A stretch of DNA of 64,000 nt, taken from NCBI GenBank assembly GCA_947172415.1, contig OX359195.1:124001-188000 (forward strand), written 5' to 3'. This document shows, piece by piece, positions 23,306 to 35,800 of this stretch. The stretch is from Chondrosia reniformis. Lineage: Eukaryota; Porifera; Demospongiae; Chondrillida; Chondrillidae. Within the stretch, counting starts at the first letter, position 1; every line of letters begins with the position of its first letter. The notes beneath the pieces were generated by a model, which saw nothing but the letters and a program-made list of their open reading frames with translations, was not told the DNA's origin and ran no database searches. A program made the translations under genes and the position numbers.

Positions 23306-26300
23306 TTATAGGAAATACAGTATAACGGTTGCCATGACAACCAGTAGGTTAGCAAAGAGTCCAAGACCTCTTAGTGAAAGTGCTGCATTAGGGTCATCAA
23401 TATTGACGTTGATAGGGTCGTCGGTAGGGTCGCCGGTAGGGTCGCCGGTTGGGTCGCCGGTAGGGTCGCCGGTAGGGTCGCCGGTAGGGTCGTCGGTAGG
23501 GTCGTCAGTAGGGTCGTCGGTAGGGTCGTCGGTAATGTTGAGCTGCTGAAGGATGACAGTAGTATTCTGGTGATCATTCTTTGAATCTAAAACGGTTTGC
23601 AACACCTCTTCAATGTCTCCATCTCCCTTGGATCTCAAGTAAGGATTTTCCTTGATGCTTTGGAGTCCAGGGGGCACCACTACACTAGTGTCTCCGCCCA
23701 CACTCTGCTGGTTCCAGCAGTTGGACTGCGGGAGACCAGCGCACATCAGATCAGCTGATCTCTGAGACAGACCATCCAACAGCCGGTAATGGGACTCTTC
23801 CAGTTCCTTAAAGGCCTACAGAATTGTATAGCAATATATTATATAAATACGTACTCATACATAAAAGGATGAGTAAAGAAATGAGTGATTGATAAAGATT
23901 ACTTGACTTTGGGTATGGGTATTAAAGGACACACCCATCTCTCTCCTCTCCTATAAATACTCTATTAGATGACACACCCATCTCTCTCCTCTCCTATAAA
24001 TACTCTATTAGATGACACACCCATCTCTCTCCTAATGTGAACACAGACATGCAACTGGAGCAGCAACTTACAGTTGTGTAGAGAGTGTTGGTCATGGAGT
24101 CTGGAATTGGTCCAGTTTGTCTGCGAAGTCTTCTCCTCAAACGAGAGGTCCTTGTGACAGTCCTTACAGATCTCTTTCTGTTGACAGACCCGCCCACATT
24201 CTCCTCACTGACACACTCACCCAGCTACAGGGGGAGGGGCACCAGTAATATACACACCCACCCAGCTACAGGGGGAGGGGCACCAGTAATATACACACCC
24301 ACCCAGCTGGAGCAATTAGTGATGCCTATATTTTAAGGTGAATGGTTTCTTAACAACATTTCATACCTTAACTAGGAAATCCTTTTCTGTCAGTTCCTCC
24401 AAAGCAGTAATTTTACCAACTTCTTCAATTAAACTGTTTATGGCATCGTTAAGGCTTCTATTCTTAGCAGCCATTTTGTCCAAGACAAGAGCTATTCCCT
24501 GTAGAGGAGTACAAAAGAAATATAGTCATTGCTATTCTATGAATGAGTCACTATTCTGTCACAGTATATATTAACATTAGTATATACATTGTATATTAAC
24601 AAATTCACATTTCATAGATAAATTTAACCTCATAATCATGTCTATAGAAAGGTAGTGTTTTAGATTACTCATGTATACAGAAATAGTCTTAGAAATCACA
24701 GGTATTTTAAAAGGCTGTAAAGGCTATTGAATACTTTTAATAGTCTGTACTGCCTAATGTAATGTAATGCAGTGCTATCCTGATTAAACAGATTCAATTT
24801 GTCATAAAAGGTAAGTCACATGTATGTCCTCAATATGTGGACAGTAGAATACACACAAAAGTCTAACACGTTCTTACAGCAGAAGAGACTTCAAACTGTC
24901 TAAAGTCTTCATAAAAGGCAGTACATCCAAACATGACATTTCGACACACGTTCCTGCACGGTTTACTGGAGGTTTGGTTGGGCTGGGTGCTGCAGACCTG
25001 ACAGTGGAACAGCTCTGCATGCGCCCGTACACACTCCCTCAGAGGAGACAAGTCTAAGCCAGCGTTGAAGGCATAGTTGAAGATGTGCAGTGCCAAATTT
25101 CTCATCAGATGAAGAGCCTTAAAATGAAAGTTTATGATGGAAATGTGTTTCTCCACATCAAAGAGGGGCTTTTGAATGGCTGTGCGTGCAACACAGTCAA
25201 GCATGAAATCGGTGTAACTGTCTTCTACTCCGAGTTCTTCTCTGTAGTGGTTGAGTGCAATACCGGCCACATATCTGTTGATTAATGTGGTCACCATCTC
25301 ATCAGAGTCACCGATGTCATGGGCAAAGAGCAACTGTTGTTCCAGAGGTTGCAACACATCGACATCCACACTTCCAAGAGGTTCTGGAGCTTGATCACGC
25401 AGAACACTAGCTATGCTTGCAGCCACATTATCTCCTTGGTCTAAAGAGGGAGTGAGGAGGTGAGGGAGTGAGGGAGTGAGGGAGTGAGCGAGTGAGGAGG
25501 TGAGGGAGTGAGGAGGTGAGGGAGTGAGGAGGTGAGGGAGTGAGGAGGTGAGGGAGTGAGGAGGTGAGGGAGTGAGGAGGTGAGGGAGTGAGGGAGAGAG
25601 GAGGTGAGAAAATGAGAGTACGTAGGCCCGTGTGTGTGTGTGTGTGTGTGTTTGAAGACTGACCATAACTGTCCAAAATGCTGTTCCTCAGGAGATCTAT
25701 CATCTCCCCGGCATAGGAGGGAGGAATGAAGTTGGCCAGAGCATCGCGAGTTGTGTTTTCCAAGAGCTGCTCAATATGACTGTTACAGCAAGTCTCTGTA
25801 ACCTCTGGGCACAGCTGAAGGAACTGACCTGGAGGAGAATGAGAGGGATTGTCAACAGGACAGTAAAAGTAACAATATATTGGACAAACACTCTTAGACT
25901 AGTCGTATATATTGAACTTGAAATGGTTTAACTGTACACTTTCAGGACAACATCATCTATTTCTGTGCAAGGGAATTACAGGTACGTATATACCATATAT
26001 AGTTTGATGCATATACTAGGTGCACTCTCACACATAAAAATATATCTATAACATATTATATATTTAATTTACATGTATATTCCAGTTTATTAAACCGATA
26101 CAGTACGTCAACTAAAATCGTTTATATATATACTACTTATTAATGCTGCATGTATATAGCCTATATGTGTATATAGCCTATATATGAACGCCCCCTAGCC
26201 TAGGCTAGGGGGCGTTCCACACACATTTTTAGATCTCTATATATACTTCGCTCACCATTTACTGGAGATTCTGGTATCAGTGTCCCGTCATATCCTCTTT

Positions 26301-26394
26301 CTTGAAACACCTGAGCAGTTTGCTGACAGTTGTCCTGCGCTCGCACTAAACAGGACCCGAAGAGTACCAGTAGACACACTCTTGAGAACATCAT
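23306..26394 (-). CDS. Glypican, copy B
   Basis: Six exons (26394-26256, 25828-25664, 25440-24878, 24498-24367, 24224-24072, 23815-23306) encode 553 residues. The gene is intact: signal peptide (MMFSRVCLLVLFGSCLVRAQ), the same 14 cysteines, the basic convertase sites of exon 5 and a hydrophobic GPI tail. Differences from copy A: the exon 2 donor is gtcagt instead of gtgagt, exon 4 is one codon longer, and the last exon holds an in-frame array of about ten (D/G)DPT units (23400-23530) just before the GPI signal. As in copy A, no Ser-Gly dipeptide is present. The array lengthens the stalk next to the membrane and adds many acidic residues. The two genes are otherwise so alike that the duplication is recent or maintained by gene conversion. 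Confidence 0.93.
23400..23530 (-). repeat. Coding 12-base minisatellite in glypican B (DDPT/GDPT)
   Basis: Tandem GTAGGGTCGCCG or GTAGGGTCGTCG units, in frame, giving about ten DPT repeats. Copy A has unique sequence at this position, so the array arose in copy B or was lost from A. Confidence 0.95.
26186..26217. repeat. Perfect 32-base palindrome, glypican B intron 1
   Basis: Both arms read GAACGCCCCCTAGCCT on opposite strands with no spacer. Copy A has only the right arm (CTAGGGGGCGTTCC near 21799). Confidence 0.9.
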
Positions 26395-26827
26395 AGCAGT
26401 GGATCGATCGAAGGGATTCAGTAGCGAGTTCGAGGGGATTAGAGGTACGTAAGAGTATATACAACAGCAAGTTCACCTATATATCAGACCAGCTGAGTGA
26501 GTTAGACGCGGTACAGATTGTAATTTGTTTCGTAAATTAAAGTAATCATATTTATGGAATAGGTTCACTTCCGGTTTCCGGTTTCTCGAACTGGAGCACC
26601 TAAAATATGTAATATGCATACAGATCTAGACTCGCCACATATTAAAATTGTTGTTTCTTGTGTCAATTAATATTATTATATTAATTATATTTATAGTTAT
26701 ATATGTAAAAGAAAAATGTGTTAAGTATACACACATAATTATGTATATAAAATATCGTGACTTTCTAATCACATTCATCAAACATTTGAGAGAGATGATA
26801 CAAATTGTGAAAATACATTCAAAGTCA

Positions 26828-29800
26828 TTAAAAGTAGGACACAGTCGAAGGTAATATAGTCATTGCAGTAGTAGATGAGATTTGTCCATTAGGTATACTG
26901 TAGGGGGAGGGGCCCACGTACCCAAGCATCTGGACCGGGTGGACCCCGCCCCCTGGGTTCTGGGCCATCATGGGAAGTATGGGCTGACTGGAGGCCACTT
27001 GGAGGTGGGAGGGGCTACCTGCAAGCGGTCCCGACACCAGTGGCTGTCTGAAAAAGAAGGGGGCGGGAGGCAGAGCCACGCCCACTGGAGGAAGAGTGGA
27101 TGCATCAGCCAAAGTCATCTGAGAGCTAGGGAATGCCATATTTGGAGTCTGACTTGATGCCATGGCAACAGACAATGCAGGATCCAGTCTATTCACTCCG
27201 GAGAGACTTAATTGAGCACCTGCAGAGCATTGAACACATACTAGAGTAGGAATATAATATAATCTGACACACCATTTTCAACATGCTACATGCTACATCT
27301 ACCTTTACAGCCTATAGGGAAATAAACCTAGTGAGAGCTTTGGATGAGGATACAAGAGTTTCCTCCTTCTACTTCTCTTTGTATGGTACCACATATGTCA
27401 ATTTAAAGTTCTCTTAATTGTAAATATAGATTTCTATATTTATCCTTATTATCAAAGTGCAAGGGGAGAATTATATGAGATACGTTTATGACAAAAAGGG
27501 AGTAATTGTACAAAGCCAAAGGTTACGATGAAAATGAATAGATAATAAATGTATGGTAATATTAACATGTTGGAGTTTGGAACTGTATGTAACAGATCGT
27601 ATGACCGTGTGTACTTGTAACTATTGTAACGTAATTTATAGTAATTACATCATGTGAATTCCTTTATAATAGTACACTATACAGATATATCACACTTCAG
27701 AGGAGCTATGAGTGGGATGGAAGATGATCTAATGGCCCATGTAGGACCAAATATATTGGGATACCTTATAAGAAGGTGAATTATGTGAGCCAGTTGAGGT
27801 CATAATTGACACTGTACACACTTGCCAAGATAACCTCTGATAACTTTGAGGAGTAAGAAGCCATCGACTGACAAATATGCTTGATAACAAGTTAACCACA
27901 TTCTCATGGAAGGGGAATTTGAGACATTTCTAACAATATCCTCATTGAAGAGAATTTTGGAGATTGTCAAAGTAGCCTTACTACAAAATAGCTCATCATT
28001 TTATCATTCAATGTACTTCAAAGACGACACTATAACACTGATAAGCACTGCTTGCCTGTAACCATGGTAACTATATTGGACTAAGATTGTACTTTTAACT
28101 ATGTGTGGAGCTGCCATTCTGTTCAACTACTGTAGTGTCACCTTGGAGATGGAGTGCAAGCAAGTTTCACATTTACAAGTACAACCAAACAAAAATAACA
28201 TACTGTATGTATGTACATATTATATTAACTTTATATTATAAGGAACATGTAGGATTACATATTAATTTATATCCCCCAGTACAGAGTATATGGTACCTTG
28301 TAGAGTGGATCCATAGTTGAAAGGAGCTTGAATGTTTGAGGAAGAATCCACAGGGAATGCCATACTTGTGATGGCTGGGCTGACTGGTGGGTGGGGCTTG
28401 GAGGATTCACCTAGCGTTTGGATCTTGCCTGCTTCTAGCTGTGGGTGTGGCTGATTAGGATGTTGTGGGTGTGGCTGATTAGGAAGCTGTGGGTGTGGCT
28501 GACTCGGATGTTGTGGGTGTGGCTGACTCGGATGTTGTGGGTGTGGCTGATTAGGAAGCTGTGGGTGTGGCTGGTCTGCTGTGTTAGTAATTTTTGTAGT
28601 TTCATCTGATACATCATCAGGAGGAGGAGGTACAGCTTTCTCTATCAGAGACCAAAAGAGACATGCCAGGTGGAGATGGAGGGTGTGTCAGGTGGAGATG
28701 GAGGGTGTGTCAGGTGGAGATGGAGGGTGTGTCAGGTGGAGATGGAGGGTGTGTCAGGTGGAGATGGAGGGTGTGTCAGGTAGAGATGGAGGGTGTGTCT
28801 ATTAATGGATAATGCTAACCTTCAACTATGAAGCTTGCATGAACCTTTTCCAAGTATGTTTTTCCTAAATAGTGACTCCTCCTGTTCTCAATCGCATGTA
28901 TGATGTAATAATCCAAAAGATTGCTCAATAACTGAAAAACACCTAAGAAATAGAGCAAGGCGAGTGGGCAGTGGATTGATGGGTGGATGGGTTAATTAAT
29001 GTACAGAACATGGACTTGACTCCATAGTACTGCTGGTACTCCTGCCAGCCATGCACTGCAGCATCTATGTATTCAGTTTGCTCCGGAGATGGGCTGTCTA
29101 GTTTTCCCATGTTATGTATGTTATGGGAAGACTCTCTAATTTCTTTCAATTTGACAGTATCATGTTATCTACTCTGTAAGCTAATACACAGAGAAAGCCA
29201 TACAAGAACAGGATATCGAGGATGGCTTCCTCCACTGATGGCAAAACCATTTAAGGTCATAGCAGTATACTGGTTTGAGCTAATTTAGTCAAAATATAGC
29301 ATCTCTACGTATGATGGCTGGAGGATGTTATGAGTGTATATGCAAACAGATGAAGCAATCAATGATAATCAGGTATCTAACAGAAGATTGTGTGTACACG
29401 CTTTAATTGCTGATGAAGACCTACATATCAAGTGTCCTTATATCTGTCTCAGGTGTTCAACAACCCACCCACCTACCTATAATCTTCACAGCAAACAGGC
29501 CTATTTCTATGTCCTTACTACATACATAGCTGAAGCTGAAAACAAGCTAAATCTTGGTATATATTTTGGTATACAAACTTGTAATCTTTCTAGTAATCTT
29601 TCTAGTAATCTTAATGCTTGTGTAACAATCTAAAGGCGTTCCAGAGGTGTGATTTAAGGGGTACTACTTACTCATTGACGAAGCATTGAGGTAGACCAGC
29701 TCTCTAATGACCTTGGCACTCATAAAGGTCCACATTTGACAGAACACACCCAGACTTGTGTCACCTTCACTGAACATCAGATCACCGTCCTGCGGTAGTG

Positions 29801-32800
29801 AACAGGTAGTGTTCCATCAATAGTTCACATATGTACAGTAAATATTCACAGTGATAACCAAACCACAAGTGTAGTGGCTGGAGATGAAACATGTACATAT
29901 TCACAGTGATAACCAAACCACAAGTGTAGTGGCTGGAGATGAAACATGTACATATTCACAGTGATAACCAAACCACAAGTGGAGTGGCTGGAGATGAAAC
30001 ATGTACATATTCACAGTGATAACCAAACCACAAGTGTAGTGGCTGGAGATGAAACATGTACATATTCACAGTGATAACCAAACCACAAGTGTAGTGGCTG
30101 GAGATGAAACATGTAAATATTCACAGTGATAACCAAACCACAAGTGTAGTGGCTGGAGATGTAACATGTACATTCACAGTGATAACCAAACCACAAGTGC
30201 TACAAATGCATGCAACACATTAAGGGTGACCATACAGGTAGTACTAGAGACCTTTGTCATAAAACATTTACAATGTCACCACGGCTTAAGAACTAGGCAA
30301 CATGGTAAAAGTGAAGAAGTTGAGGAAATTTCACGTTTAACAATACAATTGCTATGTACATATTCACCAACCTCAAACCTTTGCCAAAATACACTAACAC
30401 AGGAGTAATATTATCAACGCAACATTCAAGAGGTTTTGTGGTATGTTTGGTTACCTTGGTTACCAGTCTGTCTACTATGGATTCTATCCACTCTATGCTG
30501 TCCTCCAAGGTCAGTCCTGAGGACACCAAATGACCATACTCATCCAGCACTACAAGTGGAGACAGAACAACACTAGGGGTATGTGGTCTCAAAAGAGGAT
30601 GGGTTCAGAGAGGGGGTGTGGTCACAGAAAAGGGGTGTGGTCTCAAAAGAGGGGTGTGGTCTCAAAAGAGGAGGTGTGGTTTCAAAAGAGGGGGTGTGGT
30701 CTCAAAAGAGGGGTGTGGTTTCAAAAAGGAGGGGGTCAGAGAGGAGGGGGTGTGGTCACAGAAGAGTGGGGCGGGAAAAGAGGATATCCGATGAAAAGTG
30801 CAAACAAAATCAATAATAGCTACTGTAAATCCCTTATTATTAGCGTGCTTTTAAATTTAGCTATATTAGCGATTTGACATTTACCGCTAAAATTAGAGTT
30901 CGCTAAATATAGTACTAGTACTAAATAGAGTACTACTGTAATTATTTATTACTGTAATTAACTAACAAAACTTCCATGCATTTTGTAAGTCGCCAATATT
31001 AAATTCCGCTATGTAGGGGTAAAATCCAGTTTCGCTAACTTTTGGTTCCGCTTAAATAAAGGGATTTACAGTAATCATCTCAACTGCCCTTCCCAGGTCA
31101 CACCTCCTCCCACTTAGAGTTTTCAGTCATTTATTAACTCACAAATATTAATCATGTCCTGAAGATGCTGTGGTAAACTGTGTGATTGTGCTATCCACAT
31201 GGTGTGTGAAGCAATCATTTTTAGATCAAGCTGCTTCCAGTCTCTCCTCATTTGGTCTTGAGAGTCCAGACCCTTAATGGCCACCCTGGTGGCATTGGAG
31301 AGTTGGGCCAGTGAGGTCAACCTCTTTAAAGTGCTACACATTCCATTCAACACTACGACCAGTACACAATCATTTAATACACATACACTGCCTATTATTT
31401 ATATACACATACACTGCCTATTATTTATATATTGTTAATATTAATATACTAAAGAACAGTCTTCAGTAATATATTAGAACTATTAATGAGTGCAAGCAAA
31501 CATGAACTTCACAGCAGACACAGTCTTACACTAACAATACTATTGTTAACATCAAGTGACTAATGTAATTACAACTCTACTCTACAATACATATAACACC
31601 ACGAGATCTCTGATATAATTGTACCAGTTCATTAGGCATATACTTAAATAGTTCCAGTCAAAGTTATATCCTCTGTATATATAGCACTTGGTATGCATCA
31701 CTTTGAAGTTTAAATTTGTTACCTCTTCCTGGAAAGGTTAATCAACTAAACTAAAGTTAATGTTGTTGATGATACAATTGCCAATTCTTTGTGTACATAT
31801 AGCACAAATCAACTGTAATTCTACAGATACATATTGCTATCATTAAGTGAATTGGAAACATTTCAACACTCACAATCTAAACTTGCACCATCACATAATA
31901 AAGTACATAAAACAAGATCACACGAATTAATGCTATTACAGATCACATATACTGTACATACATTGTGTATGCTACATACTGTATGGTATATGATGAGCAA
32001 GCTAATCAATTTAGTTATTACAGGAAATGCTTTAAAGTGAAGCAACATTGTTAAGAAGATGTGGATGAAGGAATCTGTCTCATGGCAACACATTTAGAAC
32101 AACTATAAATACAACCTCAAGCTGCTCACATAGTCAGCTAATAGTTACTGCTGCAGCTACCACAATGACCTCACTAAAGTGTATCCCCACTGTTCTGTTG
32201 CTGGTAGCTCTTCTAACTATGATGGTCTTTCAAATAACATCTCTTGGACTACACATTGCAGACCTTATAGGGAAAAGAGAAGATCAACAGAACGGTCAAG
32301 TGGGAAGGAATGAGAGTGTTACTCAGTTTACAACTAGTGAACTGAAACAACATTCAGAAGAAAGGAAATATTTACAAGAGGAGCTGAACAGATTAAAGGA
32401 TATAATAGCAGAAGTCAAAGAGAACACTACTGAACTTATTCAGAATGGTGAAGTGAAACAGCTTTTGGAAGAAGATAGGAACAGCACTCATGAGGAGCTG
32501 AACAGATTGAAGGATATAATAGCAGAAGTCAAAGAGAACACTACTGAACTTATTCAGAATGGTGAAGTGAAACAGCTCTTGGAAGAAAATAGGAACCGTA
32601 CTCAAGAGGAGCTGAACAGATTGAAGGATATAATAGCAGAAGTCAAAGAGAACACTACCGAACTTATTCAGAATGGTGAAGTAAAACAGCTCTTGGAAGA
32701 AGATAGGAACCGCACTCAAGAGGAGCTGAACAGATTGAAGGATATAATAGCAGAAGTCAAAGAGAACACTACTGAACTTATTCAGAATGGTGAAGTGAAA

Positions 32801-35800
32801 CAGCTCTTGGAAGAAGATAGGAACCGCACTCAAGAGGAGCTGAACAGATTGAAGGATATAATAGCAGAAGTCAAAGAGAACACTACTGAACTTATTCAGA
32901 ATGGTGAAGTCAAACAGCTTTTGGAAGAAGATAGGAACCGCACTCAAGAGGAGCTGAACAGATTGAAGAATATAATAGCAGAAGTCAAAGAGAACACTAC
33001 TGAACTTATTCAGAATGGTGAAGTGAAACAGCTTTTGGAAGAAGATAGGAACCGCACTCAAGAGGAGCTGAACAGATTGAAGGATATAATAGCAGAAGTC
33101 AAAGAGAACACTACTGAACTTATTCAGAATGGTGAAGTCAAACAACTCTTGGAAGAAGAAAAGAACCACACTCAAGAGGAGCTGAACAGATTGAAGGATA
33201 TAATAGCAGAAGTCAAAGAGAACACTACTGAACTTATTCAGAATGATAAAGTGGAACGGCTCTTGGAAGAAGAAAGGAACCGCACTCAAGAGGAGCTGAA
33301 CAGATTGAAGGATATAATAGCAGAAGTCAAAGAGAACACTACTGAACTTATTCAGAATGGTGAAGTCAAACAGCTTTTGGAAGAAGAAAAGAACCACACT
33401 CAAGAGGAGCTGAACAGATTAAAGGATATAATAGCAGAAGTCAAAGAGAACACTACTGAACTTATTCAGAATGGTGAAGTGAAACAGCTCTTGGAAGAAG
33501 AAAAGAACAGCACTCAAGAGGAGCTGAACAGATTAAAGGATATAATAGCAGAAGTCAAAGAGAACACTACCGAACTTATTCAGAAAGATAAAGTGAAACA
33601 GCTCTTGGAAGAAGATAGGAACCGCACGCAAGAGGAGCTGAACAGATTAAAGGATATAATAGCAGAAGTCAAAGAGAACACTACTAAAGAGATTGAGAAT
33701 GAGCTAAACTCTTTTGCTGCTAAACTTCAAGTAACTGAATTAACTCTTTGTAACATTTCTAGTTTCAATTGGAGAAGAGTGGCCTACATCAATATGACTG
33801 ATCCAGAAGAAGAGTGTCCAAGTGGTCTTAATGAAGTCACTGACAGCACCACAGGACAAAGAGCTTGTGGAAGGAGTGTTGATGGAGCAGGCTTCACAAT
33901 TGCAGCTTCTAGAGGATGCTCTTCAGTGACCTTTCCTGTGAATACTACTTACTCTCATGTATGTGGTATTGCTAGAGGATACCAGTACTATTCAATGGAT
34001 GCATTCACAAAGTCGCCAATAAGAACTATAGATGATGCATATGTTGATGGCCTCTCCATCACCCATGGCAACCCAAGGAAGCATCTGTGGACACTGGTAG
34101 TAGGTCTTAATGAAGTAACCTTTCATTCATTAGCAAGATGCCCTCTAGACCTGGACACATATGACATCAGCTTAATTCCTGACTTTGTTAAAAACAATTA
34201 TTATTGTGAAACTGGCTATGAGACAAGAGATGAGGCGAGGATTGCTTGGGAGGATCCTCTGTGGGATGGACAGCAGTGTGTCTCAAGTACTGCACAGTCT
34301 TGTTCAAGATATGGCTGGTTTCATCGTGAAATTGCACCAAGTCAAGAAGACATAGAAGTCAGGTGGTGTGCTGATGAACCAAGGAGTACTGAAGACTTCT
34401 ACACTGACCATTTGGAGATCTGGGTCCTTTGAATTACAACAGTCAACATAGCTAAGCAAGGCAAACTGTTGGAACTATTATAGTTACTAAACATTTCATT
34501 AGGAAATTGTTTACTCATTTATTAATCTTATAGCTAAAAGGTGTGTGTGCTAAATACACAACTAGTCAAAGTGATAATCAAACCACAAGTATAATATAGT
34601 CAGTCTAAAACATCATGAAGGGGGAAAAACAGAAAAGAAGCAATTGCTTGGAATTGAACCCAGGTCACACCATAATTCAACCAACCCACCAAATATTATT
34701 CCTGCCAAAATACGGCTATAAGGTATAAATATATATTATGTCTGTCACTAAAATGGCAGACACTTATTTGCACACATTTGGTTTATAACTTAAGTTGTGC
34801 CAACAATTGATGAGTCTATCAAACTGACAACTAAATCTAGCAAGTAGTTGAGTTCAGGGAACCCAAAAGTTTTAGGGGGACAGGCAGCCCCTTAAATTGT
34901 TTTAATTTGCCGATTCCATTGAATGGCTTCATGTGTTATCTACTGTCCGTAACTGTCCGTAACATGAGTGATCACATAATATGTCAGTAACTGAGGTGCT
35001 ATTAGGGAGTCCGGGTGTGTGGATACTGGTGTGAGTGATCATTACGTGGTTTATGTGATATGGAAGGAGTTGGGTACTCAATATAATGGTCATAGAATGA
35101 GGAAAGTCAGGATATTTACAAGTGGCTATGAGGATCAGTTGCTCACTGATCTTAGGCAGGTGCAGTGGGAGGATATTATGAATAGTGGAGGCACCTTTCA
35201 ATTTAGGCCTGAAGATGAAGAAGGGATTGCACATGTTTTGGGTAATCTCAATGTTTCCAAAGCTACAGGAGTGGATGGCATTAGTGCAGGAATGCTCAAG
35301 CTAACTGCCCCTGCCATTAGTAGTAGCATGTGTGGCATTTTCAATGAGACTTTGATGATGGCAGAGATTCCGGTTCAATGGAAAGCAGCCAGGATCGTAC
35401 CTATCCCTAAGTCTACCCATGCTAAGTGTGTAGAGGACTTCCGCCCAGTGTCTGTCCTTCTGTAGTAGTAAAGGTATTTGAGAGCTTGGCATCCACATGG
35501 AAGTGCTACACATTCCATTCAACACTATGGCCAGAACATAATCATTTAATACACATACACTACCTATATTAATATACTAAAGAACTGTCTTCAGTGTAAT
35601 ATTAGAACTATTAATGAGTACAAGCTTGTATAAGGTGGTGGTAGGCTTTAAACAACTAACCTCTACTTAATAACACATCACCAAATAAAATACTTATGGT
35701 TTTATAAGAACCTTCAAATGAGTGCCAGATTTGTAAGCATTTACATTCATTGAATGTAGCCTTCAACCTATTAGATTATAAAACCACAAGTATTTTATTT

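Larger units (their letters stand above)
23073..27329. repeat. Segmental duplication, copy B
   Basis: Partner of 17282-22928. It contains glypican B and the functional RFX terminal exon. It is shorter mainly because of smaller minisatellites and the lack of the R1 insert. Confidence 0.9.
31262..34930. repeat. Intron segmental duplication, copy 1
   Basis: Runs from inside RFX exon 10 through the first coiled-coil gene and its 3' flank. It matches 38872-41985, and its left part also matches 35494-35625. Confidence 0.85.

Noticed and set aside
32393-33403. Long open frame of 336 residues antisense to the coiled-coil gene
   Set aside because: It is the reverse of the 114-base repeat array. A single stop-free unit repeated in frame keeps the antisense strand open; the translation is just the repeat, with no domain. 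The same holds for 39957-40646.
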